Counted from the first letter of the stretch, positions 35,315 through 44,846 are shown. The stretch is 64,000 bases of DNA from Agromyces flavus (GCF_900104685.1 NZ_LT629755.1:1178001-1242000); one strand, 5' to 3'. Notes: a model not told the origin generated them from the sequence alone. Numbers and translations are program-made.

Positions 35315-38300
35315 GGAAGTCGCGCGACCGGTTCGTCGTCGACACGGTGAGCGGCTCGAACCGGTCGGCGACCAGGTTGACCACGCCCTCGCGCGAACGC
35401 TCGAGGATGCCGCGCACGACCATCGCGGGCGCCTCGCGCGCGATGCGGCGATACCGCGTCCAGACCCCGACGCTCGCGATCACGTTGAGGGTGCCGGACT
35501 CGTCTTCCAGGTTCATGAACGTGATGCCGCTCGCGGTCGCCGGCCGCTGCCGGTGCGTGACCACGCCGCCGACCTCGATGCGCCGGCCCGACTCGGCCTC
35601 GCGCAGCAGGTCGATGCGCACGACCCCGCGGGCGTCGAGGCGCTCGCGGACGTGCCGGATCGGGTGGTCGTCGGGGGAGATGCCCGTCGCCCAGAGGTCG
35701 TACACGACCTGTTCGGCGTCGTTCAGGATCGGCAGCAGCGGTGGCTGCACGACGACGACCGCGCCCGGCAGGTAGTCGGCCCGGTCCTGTGCGGCCTCGC
35801 CGGCGAGCCACAGCGCCTGCCGGGGCTGCAGGTCGAAGCACTCGAACGCGCCCGCCGCGGCGAGCGCCTCGAGCTGCGCGGCGTCGAGGTCGGCACGCCG
35901 CGACAGGTCGGCCATGTCGCGGTACGGGCCGTGCTGCTCGCGCTCGGCCACGATGCGCTCGGCGACCTTCTCGCCGATGGAGGTGACGTCGGCGAGCCCG
36001 AGCCGCACGGCGAACGCGCCATCGCGCCGGTGCTCGCCCGAGCGGTCGGGTGCGTCGCGATCGAACTCTCCGACGGGCGGTTGCGTCACGCGGGCGCACT
36101 CCGGCATGCCAGTGGGGCGACGGATGCCGCTCGCCTCCGCCGCGGCATCCGTCGCCGGCTCATCGGAACCCGCCGCCCCGATCGGCTCGAGCCCGGCGTT
36201 CACGCCCGAACGCGCGAGATCGGGCCGGAGCAGCTCGACGCCGTGCCGCCGGGCATCGGCCGTCAGCGTGTGCGGCGAGTAGAAGCCCATGGGCTGCGCG
36301 CGCAGCAGGGCCGCCAGGAACGCCGCCGGGTAGTGCAGCTTCAGCCATGAGCTCGCGTAGACCAGGAGCCCGAAGCTGATGGCGTGGCTCTCGGCGAAGC
36401 CGAAGTTCGCGAACGCCTCGATCTTCTCGTAGATCGAGTCGGCGACGTCGGGCTCGATGCCGTTGCGAGCCATCCCGTCGTAGAGCTTCGCGCGCAGCCG
36501 TTCGATCTTCTCGACACCGCGCTTGGAGCCCATGGCGCGGCGCAGCAGGTCGGCGTCGGCCGCGTCGCAGTCGCCGACCGCGACGGCCATCTGCATGAGC
36601 TGCTCCTGGAACAGCGGCACGCCGAGCGTGCGCCGGAGCACGGGCTCGAGCTTGGGGTGCAGGTAGCTCACCTGCTCTTCGCCCGTGCGGCGGCGGATGT
36701 ACGGGTGCACCGCGCCGCCCTGCACCGGACCCGGACGGATGAGCGCGATCTCGACGACGAGGTCGTAGAAGCAGCGCGGCTTCAGCCGGGGGAGCGTGCC
36801 CATCTGCGCGCGCGACTCGACCTGGAACACGCCGATCGAGTCGGCGCGGCACAGCATGTCGTAGACCGCGGGCTCCTCCTTCGGGATGGTCGCGAGCTCC
36901 CAGTGCTCGCCCGTGTGCTCGCGCACGAGGTCGAACGTGTACTGGAGCGCGGCGAGCATGCCGAGTCCGAGCAGGTCGAACTTCACGAGGCCCATCCACG
37001 CGCAGTCGTCCTTGTCCCACTGCAGCACCGTCCGGTCCTCCATGCGGGCGTGCTCGATGGGGCACACCTCGCCGACGGGCCGGTCGGTGAGCACCATGCC
37101 GCCAGAGTGGATGCCGAGGTGCCGCGGGAAGGTCAGCAGTTGCTCGGCGAGTTCGACGACCGCGTCGGGGATGTCGTGGTCCTGCGTCTCGACGACGGCG
37201 CCCCAGCGCTCGACCTGGCGCGACCACGCATCCTGCCGCCCGGTCGAGTAGCCGAGCGCCTTCGCCATGTCGCGCACCGCGCCCTTCGGCCGGTAGCTGA
37301 TGACGTTCGCGACCTGTGCGGCGTTGTGCCGGCCGTACTTGCCGTAGACGTACTGGATGATCTCCTCGCGCCGGTCGGAGTCGAAGTCGACGTCGATGTC
37401 GGGCTCCTCGTCGCGCAATGACGACAGGAACCGCTCGAACGGCAGCTCGTAGAAGATCGAGTCGACGCCCGTGATGTCGAGCACGTAGCAGACCGCCGAG
37501 TTCGCCGCCGAGCCGCGACCCTGGCACAGGATGCCGCGACGCCGCGCCTCCTGCACGAGGTCGTGCACGATCAGGAAGTACCCCGGGAAGTCCTTCTGCT
37601 CGATCACGTCGAGCTCCTTCGCGAGGCGGTCGCGCACGTGATCTGGCAGGCCGGGGTAGCGGCGGTCGGCGCCCGCCCACACGAGCTCGCGCAGCCACGA
37701 CATGGGCGTGTGCCCGTCGGGCACCTGCTGCCTCGGCAGCTTCGGCCGGGCGCTGCGCAGCCGGAACGACAGGTCGCGCGCGAGCGTCACCGAGTGCGCG
37801 ACCGCTCCCGGGTAGCGGTCGAACCGCGCGAGCATCTCGGCGCCCGAGCGCAGGTGCAGCCCGTCGGTGGCGGGCAGCCACCCGTCGAGCTCGTCGAGGC
37901 TGCGCCGGGCGCGCACCGCGGCGAGGGCCGACGCGAGCCGGTGCTCGCCGGGCGTGGCGTAGTGCACGGCGTTCGTCGCGAGCACGGGCACGCGTGCACG
38001 GGCGGCGAGCTCGGCCAGCGCGTCGTTGCGGACCTGGTCGAGCGGGTCGCCGTGGTCGGTGAGCTCGACGACCACGTGGTCGCGTCCGAACAGGGCGACG
38101 AGCCGGTCGAGCTCGCGCCACGCGGCATCCGCCCCGCCCTCGCCGGCGAGTGCGCGTCGCACCGCGCCCTTTCGGCACCCGGTGGGGATCACCCAGTGCC
38201 CGTCGGCGCGCTCGGCGAGCTGCTCGAGGTCGTACACCGGGCGGCCCTTCTCTCCACCCGCGAGCTGCCCGGCCGTGATCGCGGCGGCGAGCCGGTGGTA

Positions 38301-38765
38301 CCCCTCTTCACCCGCGGCGAGCACGAGCAGGTGCTCGCCCTCGGGGTCGGCCGCGCCCATCTGCGGCTCGGTGAGCCCGAACGACAGCTCGGCGCCGAAC
38401 ACGGTGTCGAGCTCGGGGTACGACTCGGCGGCCTCGGCGAAGCGCACGACGCCGTAGAAGCCGTCGTGGTCGGTGATCGCGATGCCCGCGAGGCCGAGCC
38501 GGTGCGCCTCCTCGACCAGCCGCTCAGGCCCCGACGCGCCGTCGAGGAAGCTGAACGTCGAGTGCGCGTGCAGCTCGGCGTACGGCACGACGGGGCCGGC
38601 GGGCCGCTCGTCGGCGTCGTGCGAGGGGCGGTACGGATGCCGCTTGCGGCTCCATCCCGGACTGTCGCCGCCGTCGGCCAGGACCTTCGAGCCACCGGGC
38701 CGCTGCCGGTCGGACAGCCGCCGCTCGAGCTCGGACCACGGGATCTCGGGGTTGTTCCAGCCCAT
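35310..38765 (-). CDS. dnaE2: Error-prone DNA polymerase III alpha subunit
   Basis: C-family polymerase for translesion synthesis in the ImuA'-ImuB-DnaE2 mutasome; 1,151 residues. The N-terminal PHP domain has ELHAHSTFSFLDG and AITDHDGFYG. The polymerase palm carries PDIDVDF (about 455-461); the later HHH/OB-fold regions (RLGLADVTSIGEK, GVVTHRQRPATASG) are present. An unusual Asp/Arg/Pro-rich insertion of about 50 residues (36010-36180) precedes the helix-hairpin-helix region. The ATG at 38765 overlaps the imuB stop by 1 nt. Expected SOS control from the LexA box at 41105. The stop codon sits in the IS target duplication. Confidence 0.94.
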   Translation of the reverse strand: MGWNNPEIPWSELERRLSDRQRPGGSKVLADGGDSPGWSRKRHPYRPSHDADERPAGPVVPYAELHAHSTFSFLDGASGPERLVEEAHRLGLAGIAITDHDGFYGVVRFAEAAESYPELDTVFGAELSFGLTEPQMGAADPEGEHLLVLAAGEEGYHRLAAAITAGQLAGGEKGRPVYDLEQLAERADGHWVIPTGCRKGAVRRALAGEGGADAAWRELDRLVALFGRDHVVVELTDHGDPLDQVRNDALAELAARARVPVLATNAVHYATPGEHRLASALAAVRARRSLDELDGWLPATDGLHLRSGAEMLARFDRYPGAVAHSVTLARDLSFRLRSARPKLPRQQVPDGHTPMSWLRELVWAGADRRYPGLPDHVRDRLAKELDVIEQKDFPGYFLIVHDLVQEARRRGILCQGRGSAANSAVCYVLDITGVDSIFYELPFERFLSSLRDEEPDIDVDFDSDRREEIIQYVYGKYGRHNAAQVANVISYRPKGAVRDMAKALGYSTGRQDAWSRQVERWGAVVETQDHDIPDAVVELAEQLLTFPRHLGIHSGGMVLTDRPVGEVCPIEHARMEDRTVLQWDKDDCAWMGLVKFDLLGLGMLAALQYTFDLVREHTGEHWELATIPKEEPAVYDMLCRADSIGVFQVESRAQMGTLPRLKPRCFYDLVVEIALIRPGPVQGGAVHPYIRRRTGEEQVSYLHPKLEPVLRRTLGVPLFQEQLMQMAVAVGDCDAADADLLRRAMGSKRGVEKIERLRAKLYDGMARNGIEPDVADSIYEKIEAFANFGFAESHAISFGLLVYASSWLKLHYPAAFLAALLRAQPMGFYSPHTLTADARRHGVELLRPDLARSGVNAGLEPIGAAGSDEPATDAAAEASGIRRPTGMPECARVTQPPVGEFDRDAPDRSGEHRRDGAFAVRLGLADVTSIGEKVAERIVAEREQHGPYRDMADLSRRADLDAAQLEALAAAGAFECFDLQPRQALWLAGEAAQDRADYLPGAVVVVQPPLLPILNDAEQVVYDLWATGISPDDHPIRHVRERLDARGVVRIDLLREAESGRRIEVGGVVTHRQRPATASGITFMNLEDESGTLNVIASVGVWTRYRRIAREAPAMVVRGILERSREGVVNLVADRFEPLTVSTTNRSRDFR

Positions 38766-40315
38766 CAGTCGTACCTCGCCTCGGCCCACCAGCCCTCGGC
38801 ATCGCGCACCAGCAGCCACGCGCAGCCGTCGTGGTCGACGACCTGGAACCGGTGCACGCGGCGCGCACGCCCGGCATCCCACCAGCGCTCGACGACCGGC
38901 CATGGGCCGGCCCACGCGCGCACCGGCGCGGGCCGCCCGGCGCCGACCGCGAACGACGCGGGCGCCGACGAGATCGCGCCGCGTGCGTCGACCGACACGG
39001 CCGCATCGCCCGCGTCGACGAGCGCCACCGGCAATCGCTCGCGGAACACGCTCGCGGGCGCGAGTGCGGGCAGGCTCCCCGGCCATGGCGCCTCGGCCGC
39101 GGCAGGCTCGGGGGCGCGGTCGCCCCACGGCACGAGCACCTGCCGGTCGGCGAGCATGCGCCCGCCGCCGACCGCCGCGGTCACGACGCCCTCGTGCCCG
39201 AGCATGCTCTGCACGCGGGTCAGCCCGTGGTGCACGCGCTCGTCGGGGCCGCCGCCCCAGAGGCCCTGCTCGTGGTTGCCGGTCGAGTCGACGCGCTCGG
39301 GCACGACGCGCAGGCGCACGATGGGGGAGTCGAGCCCCGCGTCGGCCGTGCCGGCGCCCTGCAGCTGCCAGCGCACGCGGTCGACCACATCGGCGGGCGT
39401 GAACCACTGCGGGTGCAGCCAGCTGCGGCTCGAGTGCCCGCCACGCTCGTCGTCGAGTTCGACGCGGATGCCGGTGCACACGAGCCGCACCGCCCGCATC
39501 CGCTCGATGAACTCCTCGGCGCGCACGCGGAACGCGAACGCGAGCTGGTCGATGCGATCGAGCGGCGGCTCGAAGTGCTGCTCGACCTCGAAGTCGGGCG
39601 GGGGAGTGCGGGGCGCCACGCGCGACTGCTCGCGGCCGGCCGAGCGGTCGTGCGCGAACGCGCCCGCCGCTCCGAAGCGCCGCCGGACGTCCTCGTCGGG
39701 CAGCGCCGCGAACTCGCCGAGCGTGCGCACGCCGAGCCGGTGCAGCAGCGTCGTCGTACGTGCATCGACCACGAGCGCCACGGGCAACGGGGCGAGGAAC
39801 GCGGCCGCCTCGCCGGGTGCCACCACGTGGACGGGCACGCCGCCCCGCACGGCCGCACGCGCCGCCTGCTCGGCCGCGAACGGGCCGTCGGCGACGCCGA
39901 CCCGGGCGCCGACGACCCCGAGCCCGGCGACGGCGTCGAGCAGCGCCCGCGCCGCGGCATCCTCACCGCCGTAGTACCGGGACGGGCCGCGCGCCCGCAT
40001 CGCAAGCGTGCCGGGCCGCAGCACCTGCACGCCCGGCACGATCGCCTCGATGCCGCGCACGACCGGTTCGAACGCGCGATGGTCGAGCGCCGCGTCGTAC
40101 TCGAGCACCGTGAGCGCCGTCGAGCGGTACTGCGCCTCGCGGAGCTTCAGCCCGCGCGCCACGCCATCGCGCCGGGCCGCCGCCGAGCACGAGTGCACCA
40201 GGCCCGACTCGGTCAGCGCGACCGGCTGGGCCGCGTCGAGGCCGGCCTCGCGGCACGCGGCGAGCACCGGCCAGTCGGGACACCACAGCACGATGGTGCG
40301 CACGGCCGCGCTCAC
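38765..40315 (-). CDS. imuB: DNA polymerase Y family protein ImuB
   Basis: Y-family-like adapter of 516 residues linking DnaE2 and ImuA' to the sliding clamp; family members lack polymerase activity. The N-terminus reads TIVLWCPDWPV instead of an intact catalytic DxD block. The EQGLWGG motif (about 346-352) matches the clamp-binding QLPLWG-type motif of mycobacterial ImuB. The C-terminal region after 380 is Ala/Pro/Arg-rich with WWDAGRARRVHRFQV near the end. GTG 40315 overlaps the imuA' stop (GTGA), and the TGA overlaps dnaE2, so the operon is tightly coupled. Confidence 0.92.
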   Translation of the reverse strand: MSAAVRTIVLWCPDWPVLAACREAGLDAAQPVALTESGLVHSCSAAARRDGVARGLKLREAQYRSTALTVLEYDAALDHRAFEPVVRGIEAIVPGVQVLRPGTLAMRARGPSRYYGGEDAAARALLDAVAGLGVVGARVGVADGPFAAEQAARAAVRGGVPVHVVAPGEAAAFLAPLPVALVVDARTTTLLHRLGVRTLGEFAALPDEDVRRRFGAAGAFAHDRSAGREQSRVAPRTPPPDFEVEQHFEPPLDRIDQLAFAFRVRAEEFIERMRAVRLVCTGIRVELDDERGGHSSRSWLHPQWFTPADVVDRVRWQLQGAGTADAGLDSPIVRLRVVPERVDSTGNHEQGLWGGGPDERVHHGLTRVQSMLGHEGVVTAAVGGGRMLADRQVLVPWGDRAPEPAAAEAPWPGSLPALAPASVFRERLPVALVDAGDAAVSVDARGAISSAPASFAVGAGRPAPVRAWAGPWPVVERWWDAGRARRVHRFQVVDHDGCAWLLVRDAEGWWAEARYD

Positions 40316-41088
40316 GAGGCCCTCGCCGCGAAGTCGGGCCGGTGCACGATGCCGCCGTCGGCGGCCGTCATGTCGGCGACGGATGCCGCGTCGCGCCCGG
40401 TCGCGTCGGCCTCGCCGATCGCGGCGAACCCCAGGTCGCCCGCCGGCAGCCGGAGGCGGCGACGGCTGCCCCGGCCGACCTCGCCGCGACCCGTGACCCG
40501 GACGACGACCTCGCGCTCGGCGAGGTGCCCGTGGCCGTGTTCGAGCCCGGTCCACTCGCTCCGCTCGAGCTCGAGGCGCGCGTCGCTGCCGGGCCAGTCG
40601 CCGTCGACGAGCAGCAGCGCACCGCGCTGGCGGAGCCGCGCGGCGAACCGCGACGCCTCGGCGGGCGCGAGCCGGCCGGCCGGCCGCACGGCGACCACCG
40701 GGATGACGTCGGCGAGCGCCGCCGCGACCGTGAGCCACTGCCGGCCCGGATCGGGCACGAGCACGAGCCGCTCGAGGTCGATGCCGAACCGCGCGGCCGC
40801 CTCGACGCCGAACTCGGGGATGCCCGCCACCGCGACCCACCGCCCGCTCTGCGACGGCCCGACGAGCGCCGCCATGAGCAGCGTGACCGACCCCTCGACC
40901 TGCACGACCGCGCCCTCGCGGAGTGCGCCCCCGGGCAGCACCGAGGCGAGCGCGGGATGCGTGGGCACCGCCCGCGAATCGAGCCGGGTCGACTGCATGC
41001 CGCGGATACGCGCCTGCAGTTCCTCTACACGCTCGACCCGGCCCGCGGCCGCCGCGGAAGCCGTCGGCACGGATCGGGGAGCGGTCAT
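40312..41088 (-). CDS. imuA': ImuA' mutasome protein (RecA-like fold)
   Basis: Small RecA-like protein of 258 residues required for DnaE2-dependent mutagenesis in related actinobacteria. It has the RecA-like frame LPGGALREGAVVQVEG...LVGPSQSGRWVAVAG, but the Walker A GxxxxGKT is replaced (VEGSVTLLM), so ATP hydrolysis is doubtful. I use ATG 41088 (MTAPRS); in-frame GTGs at 41094 and 41097 are alternatives. A perfect 16-bp LexA box lies 16 nt upstream of the chosen start. First gene of the imuA'-imuB-dnaE2 operon. Confidence 0.88.
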   Translation of the reverse strand: MTAPRSVPTASAAAAGRVERVEELQARIRGMQSTRLDSRAVPTHPALASVLPGGALREGAVVQVEGSVTLLMAALVGPSQSGRWVAVAGIPEFGVEAAARFGIDLERLVLVPDPGRQWLTVAAALADVIPVVAVRPAGRLAPAEASRFAARLRQRGALLLVDGDWPGSDARLELERSEWTGLEHGHGHLAEREVVVRVTGRGEVGRGSRRRLRLPAGDLGFAAIGEADATGRDAASVADMTAADGGIVHRPDFAARAS

Positions 41089-41104
41089 CGTCACCACTCA
41101 ATGT

Positions 41105-41120
41105 TCGAACACATGTTCGA
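41105..41120 (-). promoter_or_regulatory. LexA (SOS) box
   Basis: The perfect palindrome TCGAACACATGTTCGA (TCGAAC-N4-GTTCGA), extended to 18 bp by flanking bases, matches the actinobacterial LexA consensus. It lies directly upstream of imuA' and overlaps the likely promoter, with TTGCCG on the minus strand just before it as a possible -35. Confidence 0.88.
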
Positions 41121-41316
41121 ATACGGCAAGTCGCGAATGCCGTCCGTCCACGTCCCCGATCGGGGGCGAATGCATCCCAACCGCACTGAGTGAGGTTTCT
41201 GCGCCTGAGGAGATTCGCGAGACGTACTCCAGTGCACGACCTGCCTTGGACGTGCGACAGCCTCGGGACGCGGGCGTCATCGGCGCAGGTGGCGCGGACG
41301 GAGGAGACCGGAAACG

Positions 41317-41350
41317 CGAGAAGGCCGGATCCGAAGATCCGGCCTTCTCG
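41317..41350 (-). terminator. Terminator of tRNA-Leu with TTCG loop
   Basis: A perfect 15-bp inverted repeat (41317-41331 with 41336-41350), with TTCG as the loop on the minus strand, followed by a short T-run. It lies 9 nt beyond the 3' end of the tRNA gene. Confidence 0.85.
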
Positions 41351-41358
41351 ACAACGCG

Positions 41359-41443
41359 TGCGCGAGGGGGGACTTGAACCCCCACGCCCTATCCGGGCAC
41401 TAGCACCTCAAGCTAGCGCGTCTGCCAATTCCGCCACCCGCGC
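41359..41443 (-). tRNA. tRNA-Leu (anticodon GAG)
   Basis: 85-nt class II tRNA. Acceptor stem 5' GCGCGGG (41443-41437) pairs with 3' CTCGCGC (41366-41360) with one G-U; discriminator A at 41359. The anticodon stem CTAGC/GCTAG encloses TTGAGGT, giving anticodon GAG for CUC codons. A long variable arm and a T-arm with GGTTCAAGTCC are present. CCA is not encoded. A strong terminator follows. Confidence 0.95.
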
Positions 41444-41565
41444 GTTGCCTGCCGCTGATCGCTCAGCGGCCGTAGACGACATTAGCACGGATCGCAGGGC
41501 CCGCTGACCACCACGCACCACCCCCGCACCGCCTCCGGGGCCGGCCGAACGCTACGGTGGAGCGC

Positions 41566-42921
41566 ATGGCCGAGACGACCCCGACCGACGCCCCGACGCC
41601 CGACGCGAACCCGGATGGCGCGGCCGCAGCCGTCCTCGACGAGACCGCCGTCATCGCCCGAGACCTCATCCGGTTCGACACGACGAACCACGGCGAGGGC
41701 CGTTCGAACGGCGAGCGCGAGGCCGCCGAGTACGTCGAGGCGCGGCTGCGCGCCATGGGGCTCGACCCCGTGATGCACGAGTCGGCGCCGCGGCGTGCGA
41801 GCGTCGTCGCGCGCATCCCGGGGGCGAACCCGGCCAAGCCTGCGCTCGTCCTGCACGGCCACCTCGACGTGGTCCCGGCCGATCCGCGCAACTGGAGCGT
41901 CGATCCGTTCGCGGGCGAGATCCGCGACGGGATGCTGTGGGGCCGCGGCGCGGTCGACATGAAGGACATGGACGCCATGATCCTGACGGCGGTCGGCGAC
42001 ATCCTCGCCGCCGGACGACTGCCCGAGCGCGAGCTCATCCTGGGGTTCTTCGCCGACGAGGAGGCCGGGGGACTCTACGGCGCGAGCTGGCTGGTCGACG
42101 AGCACCCCGAGCTCTTCGTCGGCGCCACCGAGGCGATCAGCGAGGTCGGCGGCTACTCGATCACCGTCGGGGGCACGCGCGCCTACCTGCTCCAGACGGG
42201 CGAGAAGTCGCTCATCTGGGTGCGCCTGGTGGCGCACGGCCGGGCCGCGCACGGCTCCCGGCTCGTGCGCGAGAACGCGGTCACGGCCCTCGCCCATGCG
42301 ATCGCGAAGATCGGCCGCCGCGAGTGGCCCCTGCGACTGACCGGCACGACGCGCGAGCTCCTCGCCGCGATCGCCGGCGCCCTCGGCGTCGATCCCGAGC
42401 AGGTCGCTCCCGACGAGCTCGCGCTGGCGACCGGATCCGCGTCGGGATTCATCACGGCGACGCTGCGTACGACCTCGAATCCGACGCTCCTGAGCGCGGG
42501 CTACAAGCACAACGTCATTCCCGACCGGGCGGAGGCGCTCGTCGACATCCGGACCCTGCCGGGCGAGGAGGACGACGTGCTCGCCGAGATCCGCGAACTC
42601 GTCGGCCCCGACATCGAGATCCAGGTCGTGCACCGCGACGTCGGCCTCGAGGCGCCGACCCGCGGCCCCCTCGTCGACGCGGTCACGTCGGCGCTGCGCG
42701 TGCACGACCCCGAGGCGCAGGTGTTCCCGTACCTGCTGAGCGGCGGCACCGACAACAAGTCGCTCTCGCGGCTGGGCATCGCGGGCTACGGGTTCGCGCC
42801 GCTGCGCCTGCCCGACGGGCTGGACTTCCCCTCGATGTTCCACGGCGTCGACGAGCGCGTGCCGCTCGACGCACTAGTCTTCGGTAGGCAGGTCCTGCGC
42901 GACCTGCTCCTCGCGTACTGA
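41566..42921 (+). CDS. M20 family metallopeptidase/deacylase
   Basis: Zinc-dependent amidohydrolase of 451 residues (ArgE/DapE/carboxypeptidase G2 group) acting in the cytoplasm. Metal ligands: His in HGHLD (about 97-101), Asp in GRGAVDMKD (about 126-134) and the Glu pair in DEEAGG (about 165-170). A dimerisation-domain segment (about 200-310) follows, then SGGTDNKSL near the C-terminus. Substrate not determinable; an N-acyl amino acid or dipeptide is likely. The ATG at 41566 is preferred over 41557 because TACGGT (41553-41558) ends 7 nt upstream. Confidence 0.88.
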   Translation: MAETTPTDAPTPDANPDGAAAAVLDETAVIARDLIRFDTTNHGEGRSNGEREAAEYVEARLRAMGLDPVMHESAPRRASVVARIPGANPAKPALVLHGHLDVVPADPRNWSVDPFAGEIRDGMLWGRGAVDMKDMDAMILTAVGDILAAGRLPERELILGFFADEEAGGLYGASWLVDEHPELFVGATEAISEVGGYSITVGGTRAYLLQTGEKSLIWVRLVAHGRAAHGSRLVRENAVTALAHAIAKIGRREWPLRLTGTTRELLAAIAGALGVDPEQVAPDELALATGSASGFITATLRTTSNPTLLSAGYKHNVIPDRAEALVDIRTLPGEEDDVLAEIRELVGPDIEIQVVHRDVGLEAPTRGPLVDAVTSALRVHDPEAQVFPYLLSGGTDNKSLSRLGIAGYGFAPLRLPDGLDFPSMFHGVDERVPLDALVFGRQVLRDLLLAY

Positions 42922-42996
42922 GCACGACTCCACCCGAACCCGACCACGACGGTCCGATGCCCTTCGCCGTGCGAGGGCGGGAAGGCGACCACGCCG

Positions 42997-43818
42997 TTGC
43001 TCGAAGCCATCATCCTCGGTTTCGTGCAGGGACTCACCGAGTTCCTGCCGATCTCATCGAGCGCGCACCTGCGCATCCTCGGTGAGTTCCTGCCGAACGC
43101 GGCCGATCCGGGTGCGGCGTTCACCGCGATCACGCAGCTCGGCACCGAGACGGCGGTCGTGGTGTTCTTCTGGCGCGACATCGTGCGCATCGTCTCGCAC
43201 TGGTTCCGGGCGATCCGGGGGAAGATCCCGCACGACGACCCCGACGCGCGCATGGGCTGGCTGATCATCATCGGCTCGATCCCGATCGTCGTGCTCGGCC
43301 TGCTGTTCCAGGACCAGATCGAGACGACCTTCCGCTCGCTGTACGTGGTCGCGACGATGCTCATCGTCTTCGGCATCGTGCTCGGCCTCGCCGACTGGGC
43401 GGGGGCCAAGCGCCGCAAGCTCGAGGACCTCACCTACCCGCACGGCCTGTACTTCGGCCTCGCGCAGTCGCTCGCCCTCATCCCGGGCGTCTCGCGATCG
43501 GGCGGCACCATCACGATGGGGCTGCTGCTCGGCTACGAGCGCGCGGCGGCCGCGCGATACGCGTTCCTGCTGGCGATCCCGGCCGTCTTCGGCTCGGGCT
43601 TCTACCAGCTCTTCATGAGCATGGGGGAGCCGGCCGTGTACGGCCCGGTCGAGACGGCCGTCGCGACCGCGGTGGCGTTCGGCGTCGCCATCCTGATCAT
43701 CGCGGTCTTCATGAAGTGGATCTCACGGCACAGCTTCCTGCCGTTCGTGATCTACCGCATCGCGCTCGGCGCGACGATCCTCATCCTGCTGGGCGTCGGC
43801 GTCCTCGAGCCGTTCTGA
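42997..43818 (+). CDS. uppP: Undecaprenyl-diphosphate phosphatase
   Basis: Membrane phosphatase that regenerates undecaprenyl phosphate, the lipid carrier for peptidoglycan and other glycans; 273 residues with about eight hydrophobic segments. The BacA/UppP signatures [13 protein letters not shown] (about 13-25) and [13 protein letters not shown] (about 158-170) supply the catalytic Glu, His, Ser and Arg. It starts at the TTG at 42997 (LLEAII reading); a GGAAGG ribosome site lies about 12 nt upstream and no in-frame ATG is nearer. Overproduction in other bacteria gives bacitracin resistance. Confidence 0.92.
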   Translation: MLEAIILGFVQGLTEFLPISSSAHLRILGEFLPNAADPGAAFTAITQLGTETAVVVFFWRDIVRIVSHWFRAIRGKIPHDDPDARMGWLIIIGSIPIVVLGLLFQDQIETTFRSLYVVATMLIVFGIVLGLADWAGAKRRKLEDLTYPHGLYFGLAQSLALIPGVSRSGGTITMGLLLGYERAAAARYAFLLAIPAVFGSGFYQLFMSMGEPAVYGPVETAVATAVAFGVAILIIAVFMKWISRHSFLPFVIYRIALGATILILLGVGVLEPF

Positions 43819-43860
43819 TCGGGCGGCCGCCGGGCCGGCCGGCCGCGGGCGAGCGGAGGC

Positions 43861-44811
43861 TCAGCCCACGTCGCGCGGACGCCACGGCCCGCCGCCGGGC
43901 TGGTCGCCGCGGCGCCGCAGGTACCGCTCGAACTCCTGGGCGATCGCCTCGCCCGACGCCTGGGGCGCGTCGACCGCGTCGCGGGCCTGCTCGAGCTGCT
44001 GGATGTAGCCGGCCATCTCCTCGTCGTCGGCGGCGAGCGCGTCGACGCTGGCCTCCCATGCCTGCGCCTCGTCCTCGAGGGAACCGCGGGGGATGCTGAG
44101 GCCCGTGAGCTCCTCGACCTTGCCGAGGAGCGCGAGCACGGCCTTCGGCGAGGGCGCGTTGTGCACGTAGTGCGGCACGGAGGCCCAGAGCGACACGGTC
44201 GGGATGCCGACGCGCTCGGCCTGGTCGGCGATGACGCTGAGGATGCCGACCGGACCCTCATAGGACGAGCGCTCGACGCCGAGCGCCGCGCGCACCTCGG
44301 GATTCTCACTCGACGCGAACACGGCGAGGGGACGCGTGTGCGGCGCGTCGGCGAGCATGGCGCCGAGCAGCACGATGCCCTCGACGTCGGCCGAGAGCGC
44401 GGCGTCGATGAGCTCGGCCGCGAAGCCCTTCCACGTGCGTGCGGGCTCGGCACCGAGCAGCACGTGCAGCGTGTCGGCACCGGGGCCGGTGACGATCTCG
44501 TCGTCGTCCTCCTGCGGGATCCCGCTCGGGCCGAGGATCGCCGCACCCGGCCAGCTCAGCCGTCGCACGCCGTCGGAGTCGACCTGGATGGTCGGACGCG
44601 TGAACTGGTAGTCGAAGTACAGCTCGGGGTCGACCGCGGCGATCTCGACCAGCCCGAGACGCTCGGCCAGCAGCCTCGCGGCCCCCGTGGCGGCCTCGCC
44701 CGCGTCGTTCCACCCCTCGAAGGCCACGATGAGGAGTCGGCCGCCCTCGAATCCGGTCGGATGCTGCACTCGGTTCGCCCCGCTTCCCGAGACCGGGATC
44801 TCCGGGCTCAT
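43861..44811 (-). CDS. PAC2 family protein
   Basis: 316-residue actinobacterial PAC2-domain protein (named after proteasome assembly chaperone 2). It has the GRLLIVAFEGWNDAGEAATGAARLL opening and VPHYVHNAPSPKAVLALL in the C-terminal half. Its molecular function in bacteria is unknown. It is divergent from the HAD-trmI genes, the same arrangement as in mycobacteria upstream of the proteasome genes. No proteasome genes are found here. ATG 44811 is used; GTG 44817 is in frame. Confidence 0.85.
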   Translation of the reverse strand: MSPEIPVSGSGANRVQHPTGFEGGRLLIVAFEGWNDAGEAATGAARLLAERLGLVEIAAVDPELYFDYQFTRPTIQVDSDGVRRLSWPGAAILGPSGIPQEDDDEIVTGPGADTLHVLLGAEPARTWKGFAAELIDAALSADVEGIVLLGAMLADAPHTRPLAVFASSENPEVRAALGVERSSYEGPVGILSVIADQAERVGIPTVSLWASVPHYVHNAPSPKAVLALLGKVEELTGLSIPRGSLEDEAQAWEASVDALAADDEEMAGYIQQLEQARDAVDAPQASGEAIAQEFERYLRRRGDQPGGGPWRPRDVG

Positions 44812-44832
44812 CTCCACAATAGGGCGTGCGGA

Positions 44833-44838
44833 TAGAAT
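44833..44838 (+). promoter_or_regulatory. -10 element, leaderless spacing
   Basis: TAGAAT ends 8 nt before the GTG at 44847; no ribosome site between. Drives the HAD-trmI pair. Confidence 0.45.
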
Positions 44839-44846
44839 CGCCCGTT

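Noticed and set aside
39520..39560. QLAFAF in ImuB as the clamp-binding motif
   Set aside because: It falls in a helix conserved among Y-family-like proteins (LAFAFRVRAEEF); EQGLWGG farther on fits the known ImuB motif better.
41122..41316. Small ORFs between the LexA box and the tRNA terminator
   Set aside because: No homology-like sequence, ribosome site or promoter; nothing seen in this ~195-bp gap.
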